Part shown: one piece after another, positions 44,031 to 56,030 of the stretch
Numbering within the stretch: the stretch's first letter is position 1
Layout: each line of letters begins with the position of its first letter
NCBI GenBank assembly: GCA_018806985.1
Contig: JADANN010000088.1
Location: 1-64,000, forward strand
Direction: 5' to 3'
From: Angiostrongylus vasorum
Taxonomy: Eukaryota; Nematoda; Chromadorea; Rhabditida; Metastrongylidae
Length of the DNA: 64,000 nt
Made by a program: the position numbers and the translations under genes
The notes under the pieces: generated by a model
Seen by the model: the letters and a program-made list of their open reading frames with translations, nothing else
What the model was told of the DNA's origin: nothing
The model's database searches: none

Positions 44031-45840
44031 ATCGCGTCAAAGAGGTACTGCTGCAGCCTCACTGAAATACTAAAACGTGGCGTACGGGAGGTACGAGAGC
44101 TGATAAGATCGAAAAACATAAGACAATCGGTTAGTGATAAGGGTGGAGAGTTTGTTGTAATTTCCCATCAGTTAGACGTTGAGATAACGGAAGAGCACGT
44201 TAGAGATGCTTTCCTTTATCGTCCGTCGTCTGAGAAAGAATTTAAAAGTTAATACAGAAAGTTAAACAACGAATGGGTTAAAATGGCAAGAGCGGCTGGG
44301 TTAAAACCATTAGTTATCTCTCATCTCAAAGTTGACTTACCAACATGTCCCGTCCTTACTTGCTCACCAAAACCCATAAATTAGTATCCAGCGATGATCT
44401 CGTGTCGACCGATCCATCGTTATTTAAGGTCAGAGCTATCATTAGCTGCGTGGACGGGCCTACGGCTAGAATAGCGTGGTTAATAACCCTAATACTTACC
44501 CAGTTGTTGAAGTACATTCCAGCTCATCTAACGAACATCCAAATGTTCCTGGATCGTCTACGTACTGTGCAGCCCAACAGCGCATATGTGGTGGAGTCCT
44601 TCGACGTCACCGCCCTCTATACAAACGTGTCGAATGACTTCGCTATGCAAGCCATCCACGAGCCCCTTATACAACATGAAGGAGCAATAAGACATGTATG
44701 GCTTCTCGATTCAGCAGTTGATGACACTCTTAAAGGAGTGCCTAAACTGCATCAATCTTCAGATGGTCCGGGAGGTATTATGCGCAAACGAGAGGGCTCG
44801 CAATGGGACAACAACTGGCACCAAGCCTTGCCACTGCATTCATGTCTAAGGTGGAAGCACCAGTAATAGATCTCAGGCCGTTACTCTACTGTAGATACGC
44901 AGATGACTGCTTGGTCATTTGTTCAACACAAGAGGAAATTGACAGATGTTTTAAGTTATTGAACGAATAGTCAGGGTATATTAAATTCACCCGAGAGAAA
45001 CCAAAAAGAAAACTGGTTTCCATCACTGAGCGTGCAAATTAACCTATCAGAAAACAGCTACATTACGAATTGGTGTAGAAGGCTAAGTAGTAAAAACATC
45101 TAGGTTCATCACCTTTCCTCTCACCCCTGTCACACGAAAAGGGCGCTTATGAGAAACATGTTTCGAACAGCTACCAGCGTGTGCATAGGAAAGGAGCAGA
45201 GAGAGGAGCCCCGGAACTTGGCGCGGCAAATAGCCATTTTTAATGGCTGCCAAACTGTAGCTCGAGATAGGGGTAGAGGAAAGCCACAGGTACCCTCAAC
45301 GATAACTCTAGCGACAAATCCTGCCCTTCATTTCAAATGAAGTAAGTGCACCTATAAAACGCTGCTTTAAGAACGGCCGGTTTAGAGAATTCGGTAATGA
45401 TAACTGAAATGCCACCGAGTAATCCAAGACGTCAGCTAGTTCGTAACCGCCTACACGACCGTCTATGTGCAACGCAGAAATTGTATAATTTGCCCCCAGT
45501 GGTAGAGACGCTGACTTCATGAGCTCTGGTACAGTCAATCTGATCTCTTGTAAAGCGTGCGGGCATGAATACGTTGGCGAAACGGGTAGACCACTCACCG
45601 TCCGTATGAAAAGAACACCTAGTCGGCAAACGTAAACCAAATACTCCGCTAGGAACTCATAGGACGCAGAGACATAACGGAGAAGATGTTGAAGTAAGAG
45701 TTTCGGTCCTCGCGCAGTAATCGAGGACACAAGCCCGCAAAACCCTAGAGGCATTCTGGATTAATTCCAAGAATCCGAAAATGAACCGCAGGGAGGAATG
45801 CCTCACTATCACGTGTGATAGTGGGCAGTATATAAGCCTG
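43985..45840 (+). mobile_element. Near-complete but broken Penelope-like element
   Basis: Plus strand carries the N-terminal domain (43992-44252: SVSDKGGEFVVISHQLDVEI), then RT (44345-44866: PCPVL-like start, FKVRAIISCVDGPTAR, SYVVESFDVTALYTNVSND-like). A frame-shifted GTTGTNTGTKPC region follows where GLAMGQRLAP is expected. The YxDD region reads CRYADDCLVIC, so the usual YVDD valine is changed to alanine. The RT end (45149-45340) comes next, then a frame-shifted endonuclease (45420-45760). It is inactive but is the only copy in which the N-terminal domain is easy to see. Closely related to 18890-20760. Confidence 0.75.
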
Positions 45841-48249
45841 CTATAAACTTTATAACTTTATTTTAAATCTTTCTGTTATGGATAAATAGGCTATTTCTGT
45901 CTTTAAAATATTCTCTGAACAAACTTTCAGCGAGCATTGCTCTGCCATTCGCTTCACGCCTCACTCACACATCGAACTTTTTTCAAGTTTTCATTTTCTT
46001 TCGAATTACAAAGAAACTATTGAGTGGTTATCGAACTTTTTTTTGTATCCAACAGAGTAGCCCACTTGCGATGGAATGAACTCTACCCGAGCTCGAACTC
46101 GGGAAAAAAAAGGAAAAATGTGAAGAAATTGTGAAATTTTTTCGGGTAAAAGGCATGAAATTCCACTATTGGGCTTGTCACGGTAGTAATCGTGAAATAT
46201 GAATCTAATTCTCAATTCGCACTGAGAAGTCGAAATACGAACGCTTTTCTCATGAAAATCTATTTTTATGAATGACAAATGGAGGACATAGTCAGAGCTG
46301 TGAATCGACCACCTCACACATCAGAAATTCATGAGGTAAGAAAAGTGAACAAGTAGCTCGGTACCGTTTTAATAGTACTTTAGTGCGAAAAGCATTGTCA
46401 ACCACAATTCTTTGCACATTCATCACGTACTTCCGCGATCACGAATTGTTGACCGCTAAAGAAGGAAAACAGTATTTATCAAGTTTTCAGTTGAATGCTG
46501 TCGCACGAGCGTCGAAACCTCTTGAAAATTACCACTGCATTCATGTGATGATCTTAATGATTTACGAAGATACATGACTTTCTTGGCAGTAGAGTAACAG
46601 AGATTTTGGTAATCACTTTCGGTACGATTTGTTTGAACATTAATCTTTTCAGTAGGTTTTGAAAAATTGTCGGTTTTAGTTAACATCGGCATGAATAATC
46701 AGCATGTTTTTTGGACAGTTCGGATTACACAAGTCTCCTACAAAATTTCCAGTCGTACTGCAGAGAAATAGTCCGTTCATTGGCGCCATAAAAGCCTCTC
46801 CTCTTTGCTTTTCTATTTCAACGTCTTCAATCCGAATTTCTATTACGCACATCAAACTTACTTGGAGAGTTCCATCTCTTCTGGATTTCACCACTAGTTT
46901 TCCGATTTCTTTCCAAACATCGCCCTAGATACTCTTTAATTCCAACCTTCGATTCTATATCGTAGATATATTTGCTTAGTACTCGATGAATGAATACAAG
47001 TGTCTACTCTGTTCTAGTTATTTCTGCTTAGATTATGATTGTTTCTAGAATTATCGTTATCAATGCAACACCGATGCCCAGGTGCTCAAAGCAGATAAGT
47101 ACCGTGAGCGACGAACGTACACTCGTGGTACGAATGGAAAGTATACAAAAGACCGTGGCACTTGTGAAAGCGGTCCATCAAAATAGTAATGCAAAGAAGG
47201 ATTATTGTCAATTTCTAAGCTAAAGAATCGATTACAGATATTCTACGTTAAGACTGTTATGAATAAAGCAGGCAAACTGAGATTTGATGCTCGAAACTAA
47301 AAACAATCTTAGTAGGTTTCTACTCGATTACTGGAATGTATGAAACGATACAATTTAGATCGAATGCATATAAAACCCACGTATCCATCGAATGTTCTAA
47401 ATCAAATACTATTTAGTACACTCAGATAATTTACGAAAGTACAAGGCTACACGCTTATGACGATGTGCTAAAATCCGACATCGAAAAACAGTAAAGCTCA
47501 CCTAATCCTCACTCGATTTCGCTAGCACACTGCCGCCATCCATGGTCACTCGGAGCGGCAGAGCCTGTCAAACACTTCCAATCACCCAATTCAGCAGCTA
47601 CGTCGAGCCTTGTCAAACAGACCACACAATGACCGCCACCATCTTTGGCCCTAATACTTGCCCCTTTTTGACTTATAACGACGCCTCTATTACGAAAACT
47701 CGATTTACCTTGATATATCTAGTCAGAAACGCTCTTCATTCACTCTGTAAATCATAGGCACTGACGATGAAAATCGCCTTGTTGAATAATTTAACAGCTT
47801 ATAATTACTAGGCATACATAATTGAGGCAACAACAGAATCTTCTCAACAATTTCTCTAACACTTCCTGAAGTCAAAAAAATATTATAATTCTGTCACCAT
47901 TAATCAGCAGCCCACCTAAGATACTATATAGACCGGTTACACATTCAGCTACTTCTAGGAAGCTCGGTGGAGTTGAATGAACGGCGTATCACAAGGGATT
48001 GGATTAAGGCCACACGTTTTTTCTTATCATACTCTATCAACCTTTAAATTAGGTACGTAGGAGAATCGTAAAATTAAGTTAGACTGTTAGGAACAGAGAC
48101 TTCGATGGAATAGTAAGTCGATAATTTCTTTGAAAAACCTGATCGAAATGCGGGTTGTTCTTGATTTTTGCACCTTCCGCCCGTTGAATTTTCATTTTTA
48201 CGTACATCTTGACTATACATAAGATTTTTTACTTTTTAATTTTATCTAA
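45841..48249. other. No supportable gene; AT-rich
   Basis: Short frames only. A diverged family H copy may lie at about 46690-46890 on the minus strand (GATTGAAGACGTTGAAATAG and GCTGATTATTCATGCC). An ATG-started frame at 47542-47757 (71 codons, five cysteines) has host-like codon content but no recognised motif, so I do not call it a gene. Confidence 0.35.
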
Positions 48250-48560
48250 CCCGTCTTCAGGTTTTTTTGTGCGCATCTCAACATCTCCCAGCTTTACCTT
48301 TGGCTTCGGTTGCGGCTTGAGTATTGTCATTTCATCTTGAGTGACGTAGAGAGCTGATCGAGCAATTCTCTCCGGAGTCCTGAGATAGCCCGGCTGGAGA
48401 GTTTCCAATTAGATTTCACAGAGCGTTTTTTTCGCAGACAAGTCCGTTTCTGCTTTCCCGACATCGGAGGGCTGAGAAGCTTGGTTGGCTAGAAGCATAG
48501 TCGAACTAGTGCCATGCTCGCGATGACAGGGTTTCACCACCACTACGCTGTTGCACCCCT
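48240..48560 (-). repeat. Dispersed repeat (family 8), copy 1, with coding-like segment
   Basis: The minus strand has an open segment ending at a stop near 48230: PGYLRTPERIARSALYVTQD, EMTILKPQPKPKVKLGDVEM, then a short lysine-rich end. In another minus frame it reads KSNWKLSSRAISGLRRELLD, which resembles HSKWERSRSAISEFQADSIQ in the minus strand of 58430-58620. Downstream DNA (TCGAACTAG, GCTCGCGATGA) is also shared. Either a pair of exon relics of an unknown host gene or a repeat. I do not recognise the protein. Confidence 0.4.
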
Positions 48561-48569
48561 TATACTCAA

Positions 48570-49589
48570 ATTACGATCTTCATAATTAGGTATTTATTTG
48601 CGTCGATTTCGTCTCTAACAGAATATGGCTTTTCTTTGATAGGATAGGTGGAGTGTTCGGATATCTGATTCCATCATTCCTCCCATTCCTGTTCAATTTA
48701 TGAGAAACATCTCTGTTTTCTTTTTCAGAATTATATGGACGTTATCAGAAAAGAAATGTTTGCTGTGAACTGGTCGGATGTTAAAAGACCACCTTTAAAA
48801 AAACCCATTGAACAGAAGAAACATTGAGCGTTTTCAAACAGATTAGGATTTGCCCAGTGAATTTTCCCAGTGTGGTTGTACGGTAATACCCATCGTGGAC
48901 AGCTGGACGGCATTAAGTCCTACTGTGCTATATGAAAAGCGAATTCGACGAAACACTAGCCATAAAAAAACAAAGACATAAAGGAGACGGTCTGGTGTCA
49001 TCTCAACAACGACAGTTGGCCAGTGACGAAAATAATTTGTTTCACTTCGCAGAGGTTGTTAAAAGACGAAAATCATTCGAGAAGAAACTAAATATGCCTA
49101 TAAACCTTAGCATCTTCCAAAAACAAGTAAAAACAAGTAACGACTAAATGAAATATTACTCACTCTCTACAACAGTAGAGATCCGATACTGGTTAATTAG
49201 ACAGAATAGAGTAGCTTGTTATTGACGATGTCTTGTAAAAATACACAAATAGCACAGCAGTACGCAGAGATTAATAATGAATTATCAACCATATAACAAA
49301 ACTGTGATTATATAAAAGAAGAAAGCATTCCACATGCAACTCGTCACATGACGTGCTCGTTATACGGTAGAAAACACTTAAGCTATACAGTTTTTGTAAA
49401 TACATATTGATTAATTTCTGGTGAACTCTATTATACCCATAAAACATTAAGCATACCAAAACCATGTATGCTATGGTGGGTCTAATTGTGAGAGGTTTCC
49501 ATCATTGCGCGCCTTCTCTGTATCACAGTGGGCTTTCTCTTGTAATGCGGCTGCATCTTGACAAGCCAACCCTAAAATTTTACTAATTA
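48570..49589. other. No recognisable gene
   Basis: Short frames at 48731-48913 (minus) and 48932-49147 (plus) show nothing known. Confidence 0.3.
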
Positions 49590-50975
49590 TTGGGCCTTGG
49601 GTTTACCTGTACCACCTGTGTTCTTGTAGATCTTCGAGAAACCCGAGCGGACGCCAGAAAATCTTCCATTTTACTCTGTCGTGTGCAAGAGTTTTGCTCG
49701 TTGTAGAGACTCGTTTGAGCATCGTATCTTTTTTCTAGGCTTTTTGTGAGAAACTCAGAACATTGAGTTGGTGATCTTCCTGCAGTGTGTTTAACATGCT
49801 GAGGAACCCTATCACTAACGGCTCTTCACCATCGGTTGTCATTCATACGCATTACGTATCCGGCCCACCTTAGCTTCGACTGGTCCTTTCGACACCACGT
49901 TCGATAACGCTGAGTGACCTTTCATTCTGCTTACCCAGCGACCACGTTTCTCACGCATGCGTTAAGGGCAGGAAGTACCGTTGAGTCGAAAAGGTGGGCA
50001 CGGAGTCGGGTGTTCTTTGTTCTCTTCACTACATCATCGACACTTTTGAAAGCTCCCCAAGCCGCTTGTTTCCTTCTGCTCAGCTCTGGAGCTAAGTCAT
50101 TTATCAAATTGATTTCCCGACCTAGATAGACATAACTTGAGCATTCAGAGATATTCTTTCCGCTGAGCGTGAAGGAGACATACGAAACCAATCCGTTCTT
50201 CATGAACATCGTTTTTGTGAGATTTAGTCCAAAACCAATTTTTTCACAGGCTTTATCAAAGTCGGCAAGCAGCATAGGTTTCGCTTGGCTAATCTTTGGT
50301 GTAATAAGGACGATGTCATCAGGAAGGCGAAGATGATGTAAGTGACGACCATTGACTGTCACAACCATATCATCCCATTCCAATGTTCGCATGACGTTCT
50401 GGAGGGTGGCGGTAAATAATTTTGTCGAGGTGGTATCGCGCTGCCTAACCTCTCTTTTGACGTCGATGTTAATATCGTTGTAGAATGGTGATATCTTGGA
50501 TATGAATTTTTGTACAGCTCACGAAGAATCTTTATGTACTGAGTAGGGACTCCTTGACGATCAAGGGCTTCCAAGACTGCTTCTATCTCAACTGAATCAA
50601 AGGCTTTCTGTAAATCGATGAAAGTGAGACAGTGCGGTATTTTGAACTCTCGCGACACTTCACCGTGTTTTGTTATCGTGTGGATACCGTCCATCGACTA
50701 AATTCTTTTCGAAACCATACTTGTGGGCAAGATTGCCCTTCGTCCAATGGTATGTCAATCCTGGTCAGAACGACTCGAGTTTGAAGTTTGTAGACGACAG
50801 ATAGCAAGCAGATTGGGCAATAGTTGGGGATATCGTGAAACTCAACCTTCTTATACGATAACAGTCTTGCTGGTCTTTCACTGAGTAGGGACCTCGCATT
50901 CAGACCGTTAACGTGTGAAGAGCCGAGGCAGTATGTTTACAAGGACTGGCGGAAAGTTCTTCAGGTGATCTTATC
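49590..50975 (-). mobile_element. RTE fragment: RT and C-terminal tail
   Basis: Minus frames at 50359-50694 (DLQKAFDSVEIEAVLEALDR, QGVPTQYIKILRELYKN) and 49931-50392 (LHHLRLPDDIVLITPKISQA, YVYLGREINLINDLAPELSR, AHLFDSTVLPA) give most of the RT. The catalytic box is LPDD instead of FADD, keeping both aspartates. The tail extends to about 49590. The 5' end is cut at about 50975, directly upstream of the copy E relic. Confidence 0.75.
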
Positions 50976-51034
50976 TTATCTTGTCCGGAACTGGACTAAA
51001 AAAAAGAAAAAAAAAGGGGAAAAAAGATCTGCAG

Positions 51035-51154
51035 ACCACAAACGTCATCATGACGTGGTCGAGAGAGATGTGACAAGGAGTGGTAAACAGAGTGATTCGA
51101 GCAATCAGGTCCGTTTGGACGAACTTCTTCTCGGCATCTGCCGCTGTCTCATAA
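51035..51154 (+). pseudogene. Secreted-protein family, copy E: last-exon relic
   Basis: Starts at an acceptor (GATCTGCAG) exactly where exon 5 of copies C and D starts, and encodes TTNVIMTWSREM, a stop (TGA at 51071-51073, replacing the conserved TGG), then QGVVNRVIRA and TNFFSASAAVS with its own stop. Small deletions of three, five and one base are present. Upstream exons are replaced by the RTE ending at about 50975. The 3' flank, including AATAAA at 51232-51237, still matches copy B. Confidence 0.75.
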
Positions 51155-51867
51155 AGTGAGAAGCCATCCACAAACTGTTTATGACCGACAATTCATTTCT
51201 GTGGTATTTTATAGCGTTGCCTTAATAGTCCAATAAACTAGTTAATTTATTTGCTTTCGCTTGCTCACTTGCTTGCACACATTCGCTCAATAATTGAGGA
51301 AACGTAAAAAATCGCAATGAATTGTATAGATTTATAACAGCTATTGCCAGAATAGTTACTATTCTTTCATCATATCCTAGGTCTGCGGTAACCACATTCG
51401 TGGTTCCTCATATGGCTTTGCGATCTTGCAACATGTAAGTGTTATCACTCCATTGAGAGAAGCTTTGGTTGTCGTAAACATCAATTGTGATCCACACTCT
51501 TTTTATACAATTGGAACCTTTTGTGTGTTGCATCTGTTCCAAATCATCACTGGTACGGTAACAGAAAAGGGGGCATGACGCTGTCCGGCAAATCGTCCTC
51601 AGTCATCTGATCACGAGGGAGCTGGAGACGAAAGTTGATGGGTGTTTTCTGTAGGGTTTCTGAATTTGTTCCAAAGCACCGCCTCGTCCAGAAAACATTT
51701 AAGTAGCCCCGTGCGTCAATGCCGTATTCGCCTCTCTGTTCATTATGTGTAATGCGCCTTGTAGTAAATCCAAGGTGTTCTCTCTTCTTGTATGTGGTCA
51801 CTGCTGTACATTAAATTTGCAGCCATGTACCTCTGAACAAGCTAGCTCTATCGTGTATTTACACCAA

Positions 51868-52040
51868 CCTCATCGCTGTGTACTTATAAGCTTGCATGCT
51901 TTCTTTAATACGTTAACCTAATCGCAATGTACCTACAAGTTAACACATAACCTCATCGCAATGTTATAACAAGTTTACTTTCGCTCTTAACGTGTTAACC
52001 TCATCAGAGCCACATCACAAGCCTACATATAGTGTGTAAC
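51868..52040 (+). repeat. Degenerate short tandem repeat, four units
   Basis: Four units starting at 51868, 51917, 51951 and 51999, each opening with CCTCATCG or a close variant and ending near GTTAA or GTAA. Unit lengths vary from about 34 to 49 bases. No gene. Confidence 0.5.
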
Positions 52041-52139
52041 CCTTTAATATTGTTGTTTGTGAGGCAGGTATTACTACCTTATATAAATCCCTTAATGCGC
52101 CCGGATCTTGTGACACTCTTGAGGTATTCTAAATGTACA

Positions 52140-52320
52140 TGGCACTTTTTACTGGCCTATAGCAAAGATCCCTTGAAGAAAGATATGATGCTCGACGAGT
52201 CCCTACAGCGAGTAGAACCCATTGGGCTACTCTTGCACGCGACAGGGAAAAATGGAAGACTTACTGGCGCCCGCTCGAGTCACTCGATGATCAACGGGAC
52301 TACAGGTGATACAGGTGATA
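52140..52320 (+). mobile_element. RTE 3' tail fragment
   Basis: Encodes KKDMMLDESLQRVEPIGLLL and HATGKNGRLTGARSSHSMIN in a shifted frame of the RTE tail, ending in the GACTACAGGTGATACAGGTG 3' terminus typical of these copies. Confidence 0.65.
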
Positions 52321-52559
52321 GCAAACATACTAACCCGCCTTACCCTCACTTATTCATCATGATACAATATTGCAGTCGTCTGTGTTGTACCAATGTTTAT
52401 ACTTTGTTATTCTTGAATTATTATTGTTACGAGCGGTATAATTACCACGTTTGAGATATTGCTCTTCGACAAGCACGAAAAATTTCCGCGTGGCAACTTT
52501 TAGGAAGTCGAGCATCCTACTCAAAGCAAATGATTATAAGGTGCCGAGAACTGACTCGA

Positions 52560-52975
52560 AGACCTAATTTCCACTAGCAACTGCTATAGTGGTCTTGGAA
52601 TTTTGTTTTTTTGAATTTAGCGGCTTTTCTCCTTTGCGCGGGCAATAAAGTCTTGCAAAAGGACGCGACAGTCTGATCCTGCGTAGAATTTTAGGGACAA
52701 TAGCGACATCGGTTAGGCAAGACCTTCGATTTACTATGATCTGTTCTATTTTCGTTATGGTACTCTCCATTGAGAGAGTCCAACGTCCAGCGATGAGGGT
52801 TGGGCTTTTTGGAATTGCGAGTCACCATGGATGGTCTTGGTCTTCGTGATGAACTCAGACAGCCGCTCACCCTGTTCGTTCCATTCTAATCCGTGAGTAC
52901 CAATTTGACGCTCTTCAAACGTTCTTCTTGGTCCAGTCTTGGCGTTGAAATCTCCAATGATGACCTTGAAGAAGA
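52560..52975 (-). mobile_element. RTE endonuclease fragment
   Basis: Minus strand reads IIGDFNAKTGPRRTFEERQI, GTHGLEWNEQG, RLSEFI, then EQIIVNRRSCLTDVAIVPKI and RKGEKPLNSKK. This is the second half of the APE endonuclease. The GDFN motif is kept. At 52975 it joins PLE sequence on the plus strand. Confidence 0.65.
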
Positions 52976-54115
52976 GATGACTGTTTCGTCATCTTCTCTA
53001 CTCAGGTGGAGATGGACAAATGCTTCGAATTGTTGAGTGAGCAGTCTGAGCACACCAACTTATCCGTGAAAAACCAAAAAGAGGGCTTCCATTTCTTAAC
53101 GTTCAGATCAACATATCGGATAACGGTTACTTGACGAAATGGTACCAAAAACCAAGTAACATGAACATCCTCTTTCATTTCCCTCTTTTCCCGCCCTTCA
53201 CACACGAAGAGGGCGCTTGTAAGAAAATATGTTTCGAGCAGCTACCTCTCTGTGCACGTAGAGGGAACTAAAAGAGGAAGTGCGCGACTTGGCTCGCCAA
53301 ATAGCCATCTACAACGACTACGAAATACTATCCCCACGAGACAAATCTAGAAGGCGAGCGACGCTCCAAAAGGAAAAACGTAGCCAGGGACAAAAACCCC
53401 GTTTACGTCGCCCTTCATTAGCGATGAAGTAAGTGCAACTATAAAACAATGCTTAAGAAGGGCAGGTCTAGAGGATTCGGTAGCGATAGTTGAAATACCA
53501 CCCGACTTCCTTCGTCGTCAATTAGTTGGTAAACGACTACATGACCATCTATGCGAAGCCCAAAGTTGCGTAATTTTCCGTCACGGCAAGGACGGTGACT
53601 GCTTGAGTTTAGGTAAGACGTACCTGATCTCTTGCAGTATTTTCGGAGATGAATACATTGGCGAAACGGGTAAACCTTTATGTGTCCGCACAAGAGAACA
53701 CCTAGATGGCAAACAAAAGCGAAGACAAAGTACCCCACTACGGACGCATAGGTTGCAAAAACATAGCAGAGACGATATCAAATCAATATTCTCGCACAGA
53801 ATGCCAAAACACCAACGCGCAAACTTTTGGAGGTTTTTCTGGGTAAATGCCAAGAGCCCTAGAATGAAGCAGGGAGGAATGACCAGAGATCACACGTGGT
53901 CTGGCTCCGTACCTTCGCAGCGACTTTTGATGTGCGGTGGTGCGTTTATCGACCATGGGCGACTCTGATCAGCTGTTCTTCCTCAATGGAAGGCATTTAA
54001 TAGACGGTGGGCTTTTCGATAAGGTGTTGAACTTGTGATTGCGATTTAGACCTCTATATTTCTCTATGTGCTATCGGAGGGTTGGACTTAGTAAATTGCC
54101 CATCAATATGCACTT

Positions 54116-54156
54116 CCAGGTGCTGAAGAAGGTGAAATTCGTCGAAACGTCAGCTT
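54116..54156 (+). ncRNA. Hammerhead-like motif
   Basis: AGGUG, CUGAAGA, GGUGAAAUUCGUC stem II region, GAAAC, GUC, AGCUU. Both core boxes intact. The inner stem I pair is mismatched. Confidence 0.45.
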
Positions 54157-54321
54157 TAACGGAATAAGGAATAAAGTAACCCCTCATGTTTGCTCATCAA
54201 GAATATCGAAAACTGTTTAAACGATGTCAAGGTTAATAGGAAGTCGGTCGTGGGAATTCCATCTTTCTACATGTGCTTTTGAAGCGTTTGACCTAGTAGA
54301 CTGCACATCAGGGTATCCTTC

Positions 54322-54357
54322 CAGGCTCTGAAGAAGGCGATGCCGAATCGTCAGCTA
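54322..54357 (+). ncRNA. Hammerhead-like motif
   Basis: AGGCU, CUGAAGA, GGCGAUGCC stem II (three pairs), GAAUC, GUC, AGCUA. Stem I pairs. GAAA is changed to GAAU. Confidence 0.4.
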
Positions 54358-54500
54358 CCGTTGCGTTCCATGTGTTCTTCTTGTAAGGAAGCAAAGGTGT
54401 GCTGAATAACAACTTCGTGGATGACGGGAAAGTGAACGAAACATTTGTCATCCAGTACAGAGGTTAATAGGAAGTCGATCTTTTTCTGGTTGAAAAAAAA

Positions 54501-54930
54501 TGGGGTTGAAAAAAGCCACAGCCACAGGGAAGGATGCCAGTGTGTTTGAAGGTCTCTGAGCTTATTTCGGCTAAATCTAACAGCTTTTCTTCTGAACAAA
54601 TAAAAATGAAAAAATCTGGAAGTTTTTGAATGAATAGATAAAAAGCCAAGATAACCAAACCTCGTTGAAGACGCAAAGGGAAATAAAAAATCTCAAATAA
54701 TATGAATAAACATTGGCAGCTAAATCTCGCCATCTAACCCTCATGTTATTGGCATTGTACATTTGAAAAATTTGGTTCCGCTTCTGCTGTTATGTGCTAG
54801 CCCTTTCCTTCAAAATATTGTTCCCTGTGGGAAGACCATCTTTGAAAATGATGAAGTACTAGAGACGTTAAAATGGTTAAGATTCGTAAATCTGGGTCTT
54901 GAACTGCAAATGTTTGTACTAAAACTTACA
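54501..54930. other. No recognisable gene
   Basis: A plus frame at 54763-55074 starts at TTG and has a hydrophobic N-terminus, but it overlaps the minus-strand exon relic G and has no ATG, so I do not treat it as a gene. Confidence 0.3.
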
Positions 54931-54938
54931 AGTAGTAC

Positions 54939-55025
54939 TTGCTCCTCCTTGAAATACTGCACATCCGAACATCGTAGTGATTGTCATAAGCGAAAACAGC
55001 AACAGGCGAGTCGAAACTTTTCCGT
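54939..55025 (-). pseudogene. Secreted-protein family, copy G: signal-peptide exon relic
   Basis: The minus strand encodes VSTRLLLFSLMTITTMFGCA and VFQGGA and ends at a GTACTA donor in phase 1, matching exon 1 of copies B and C (TRPLLLSLLTVTTVFGCA and VPGGAS). The start codon position reads ACG, and a one-base deletion follows it. No exon 2 is found on the minus strand down to the PLE at 54500. Opposite orientation to the main copies. Confidence 0.65.
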
Positions 55026-55139
55026 GTTTACCGCGCTGTTAATTAATAGTGGAATCACACTTGGACAGATTTAGAAAGTACCACTCATATATAGGCTAGG
55101 TAAAAGATAAAGCTTTGCCAACTTTCTATTTACTGCCTA

Positions 55140-55305
55140 CTCTTTTTTAATGGCAGAATATATTATGCGAAATATAACTTCAATGATGCTGAGGTACCTG
55201 CAAAACTCAGGAACGCAGTTGTCTGCGGTGGGGAACGAACGCGCTATTACTCTTTCCATGGAGTAACGCGTTCTCCAGCGCACCATGCGGATTCTTCGTT
55301 TCGCC
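55140..55305 (-). repeat. tRNA-like SINE family 1, copy 6
   Basis: Minus strand follows the order GAATCCGCATGGTGCGCTGG, AACGCGTTACTCCATGGAAA, GCGCGTTCGTTCCCCACCGC and CTCAGCATCATTGAAG, then an AAAAAGAGTAGGCAGTAAAT end. Best match is 35530-35720. Confidence 0.6.
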
Positions 55306-55714
55306 TTTTTTTTAGCTGGTTCTATTCATCATTGTCATCAGCAATCAACGCTTAACGGGTATGATCTAGGGAGCCCAAATCGGCATTTAATCCAGTTAAG
55401 CTGACATTGTGTTTATGATTACAATTCTAATTTATTATTTAACTTATATAACATCTGTTCTTTCTTAGGGTTGTTAAAAAAACCGCCGGTAGATTTCTTC
55501 AAAGTATTCTCAACGCCAATCTTAAGAGCAAACGTTTGGAGCTTTTTAACATTTCGTGGAGTTTTACGCATCCCAAAACTGCTCAATTCAATGCAGAACT
55601 CTTCGAATCGTTACCGTCACCAGCTTCGTGCTTTGTATTGAGATTTTTGCTATTCTAAAGTACACAAAATCGGCTAATGAGGTACGAATAAGCTATCGCT
55701 TACAAATAATTGAA
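55306..55714. other. No recognisable gene
   Basis: Nothing supportable. A degraded family H motif follows at about 55715-55765. Confidence 0.3.
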
Positions 55715-55844
55715 AGAAGACGAACACATCGAAATGTTAGGCGAATAAATTTTTTTCAAGCTCATGTTAACTTACCAATGAAGGAATACTCCTACCTGTA
55801 ATTGTAGCTGTCGACCTAGTTAAAATGCTTTATTACACCTTAAT

Positions 55845-56030
55845 TGATCTGTATCACCTCTTGTCCTTTTGATCCTCGAGTGACTCTAGCACGCACCATT
55901 AGACCATCTACTTCTCCCAGCTACGTGCAAGAGTAGCCCAATGGGTTTTGTTCGTCCTAAGTACTCGTGGAGCACCATACCTCTTTTTCGAGTTTTCCTT
56001 TGAAAACACTGATCATCGTGTCGGTGACTC
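55845..56030 (-). mobile_element. RTE 3' tail fragment
   Basis: On the minus strand: VFKGKLEK-like, then THWATLARSWEK-like remnants and the AAGAGGTGATACAG 3' end. Matches the tail at 43735-43900. Heavily decayed. Confidence 0.5.

Larger units (their letters stand above)
52975..54500 (+). mobile_element. PLE fragment: RT end, endonuclease, 3' region
   Basis: Begins inside the RT catalytic motif (DDCFVIFSTQVEMDKCFELL), then runs through a frame-shifted RT end to the endonuclease (53603-53780: TYLISCSIFGDEYIGETGKP, LCVRTREHLDGKQKR). The first YV of the YVDD box is lost at the junction with the RTE fragment. Two hammerhead-like motifs follow (54116-54156 and 54322-54357), which suggests two 3' regions in tandem. 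Confidence 0.7.

Noticed and set aside
47542..47757. 71-codon ATG-started ORF rich in Thr and Cys
   Set aside because: Host-like composition, but no homologue, domain, splice context or polyadenylation signal that I can support.
51868..52040. CRISPR-like array
   Set aside because: The units are degenerate with no constant repeat and spacer pattern, and the genome is eukaryotic.
54763..55074. Plus ORF with a signal-peptide-like start
   Set aside because: It begins at TTG, is antisense to the exon relic of copy G, and has no splice partners.
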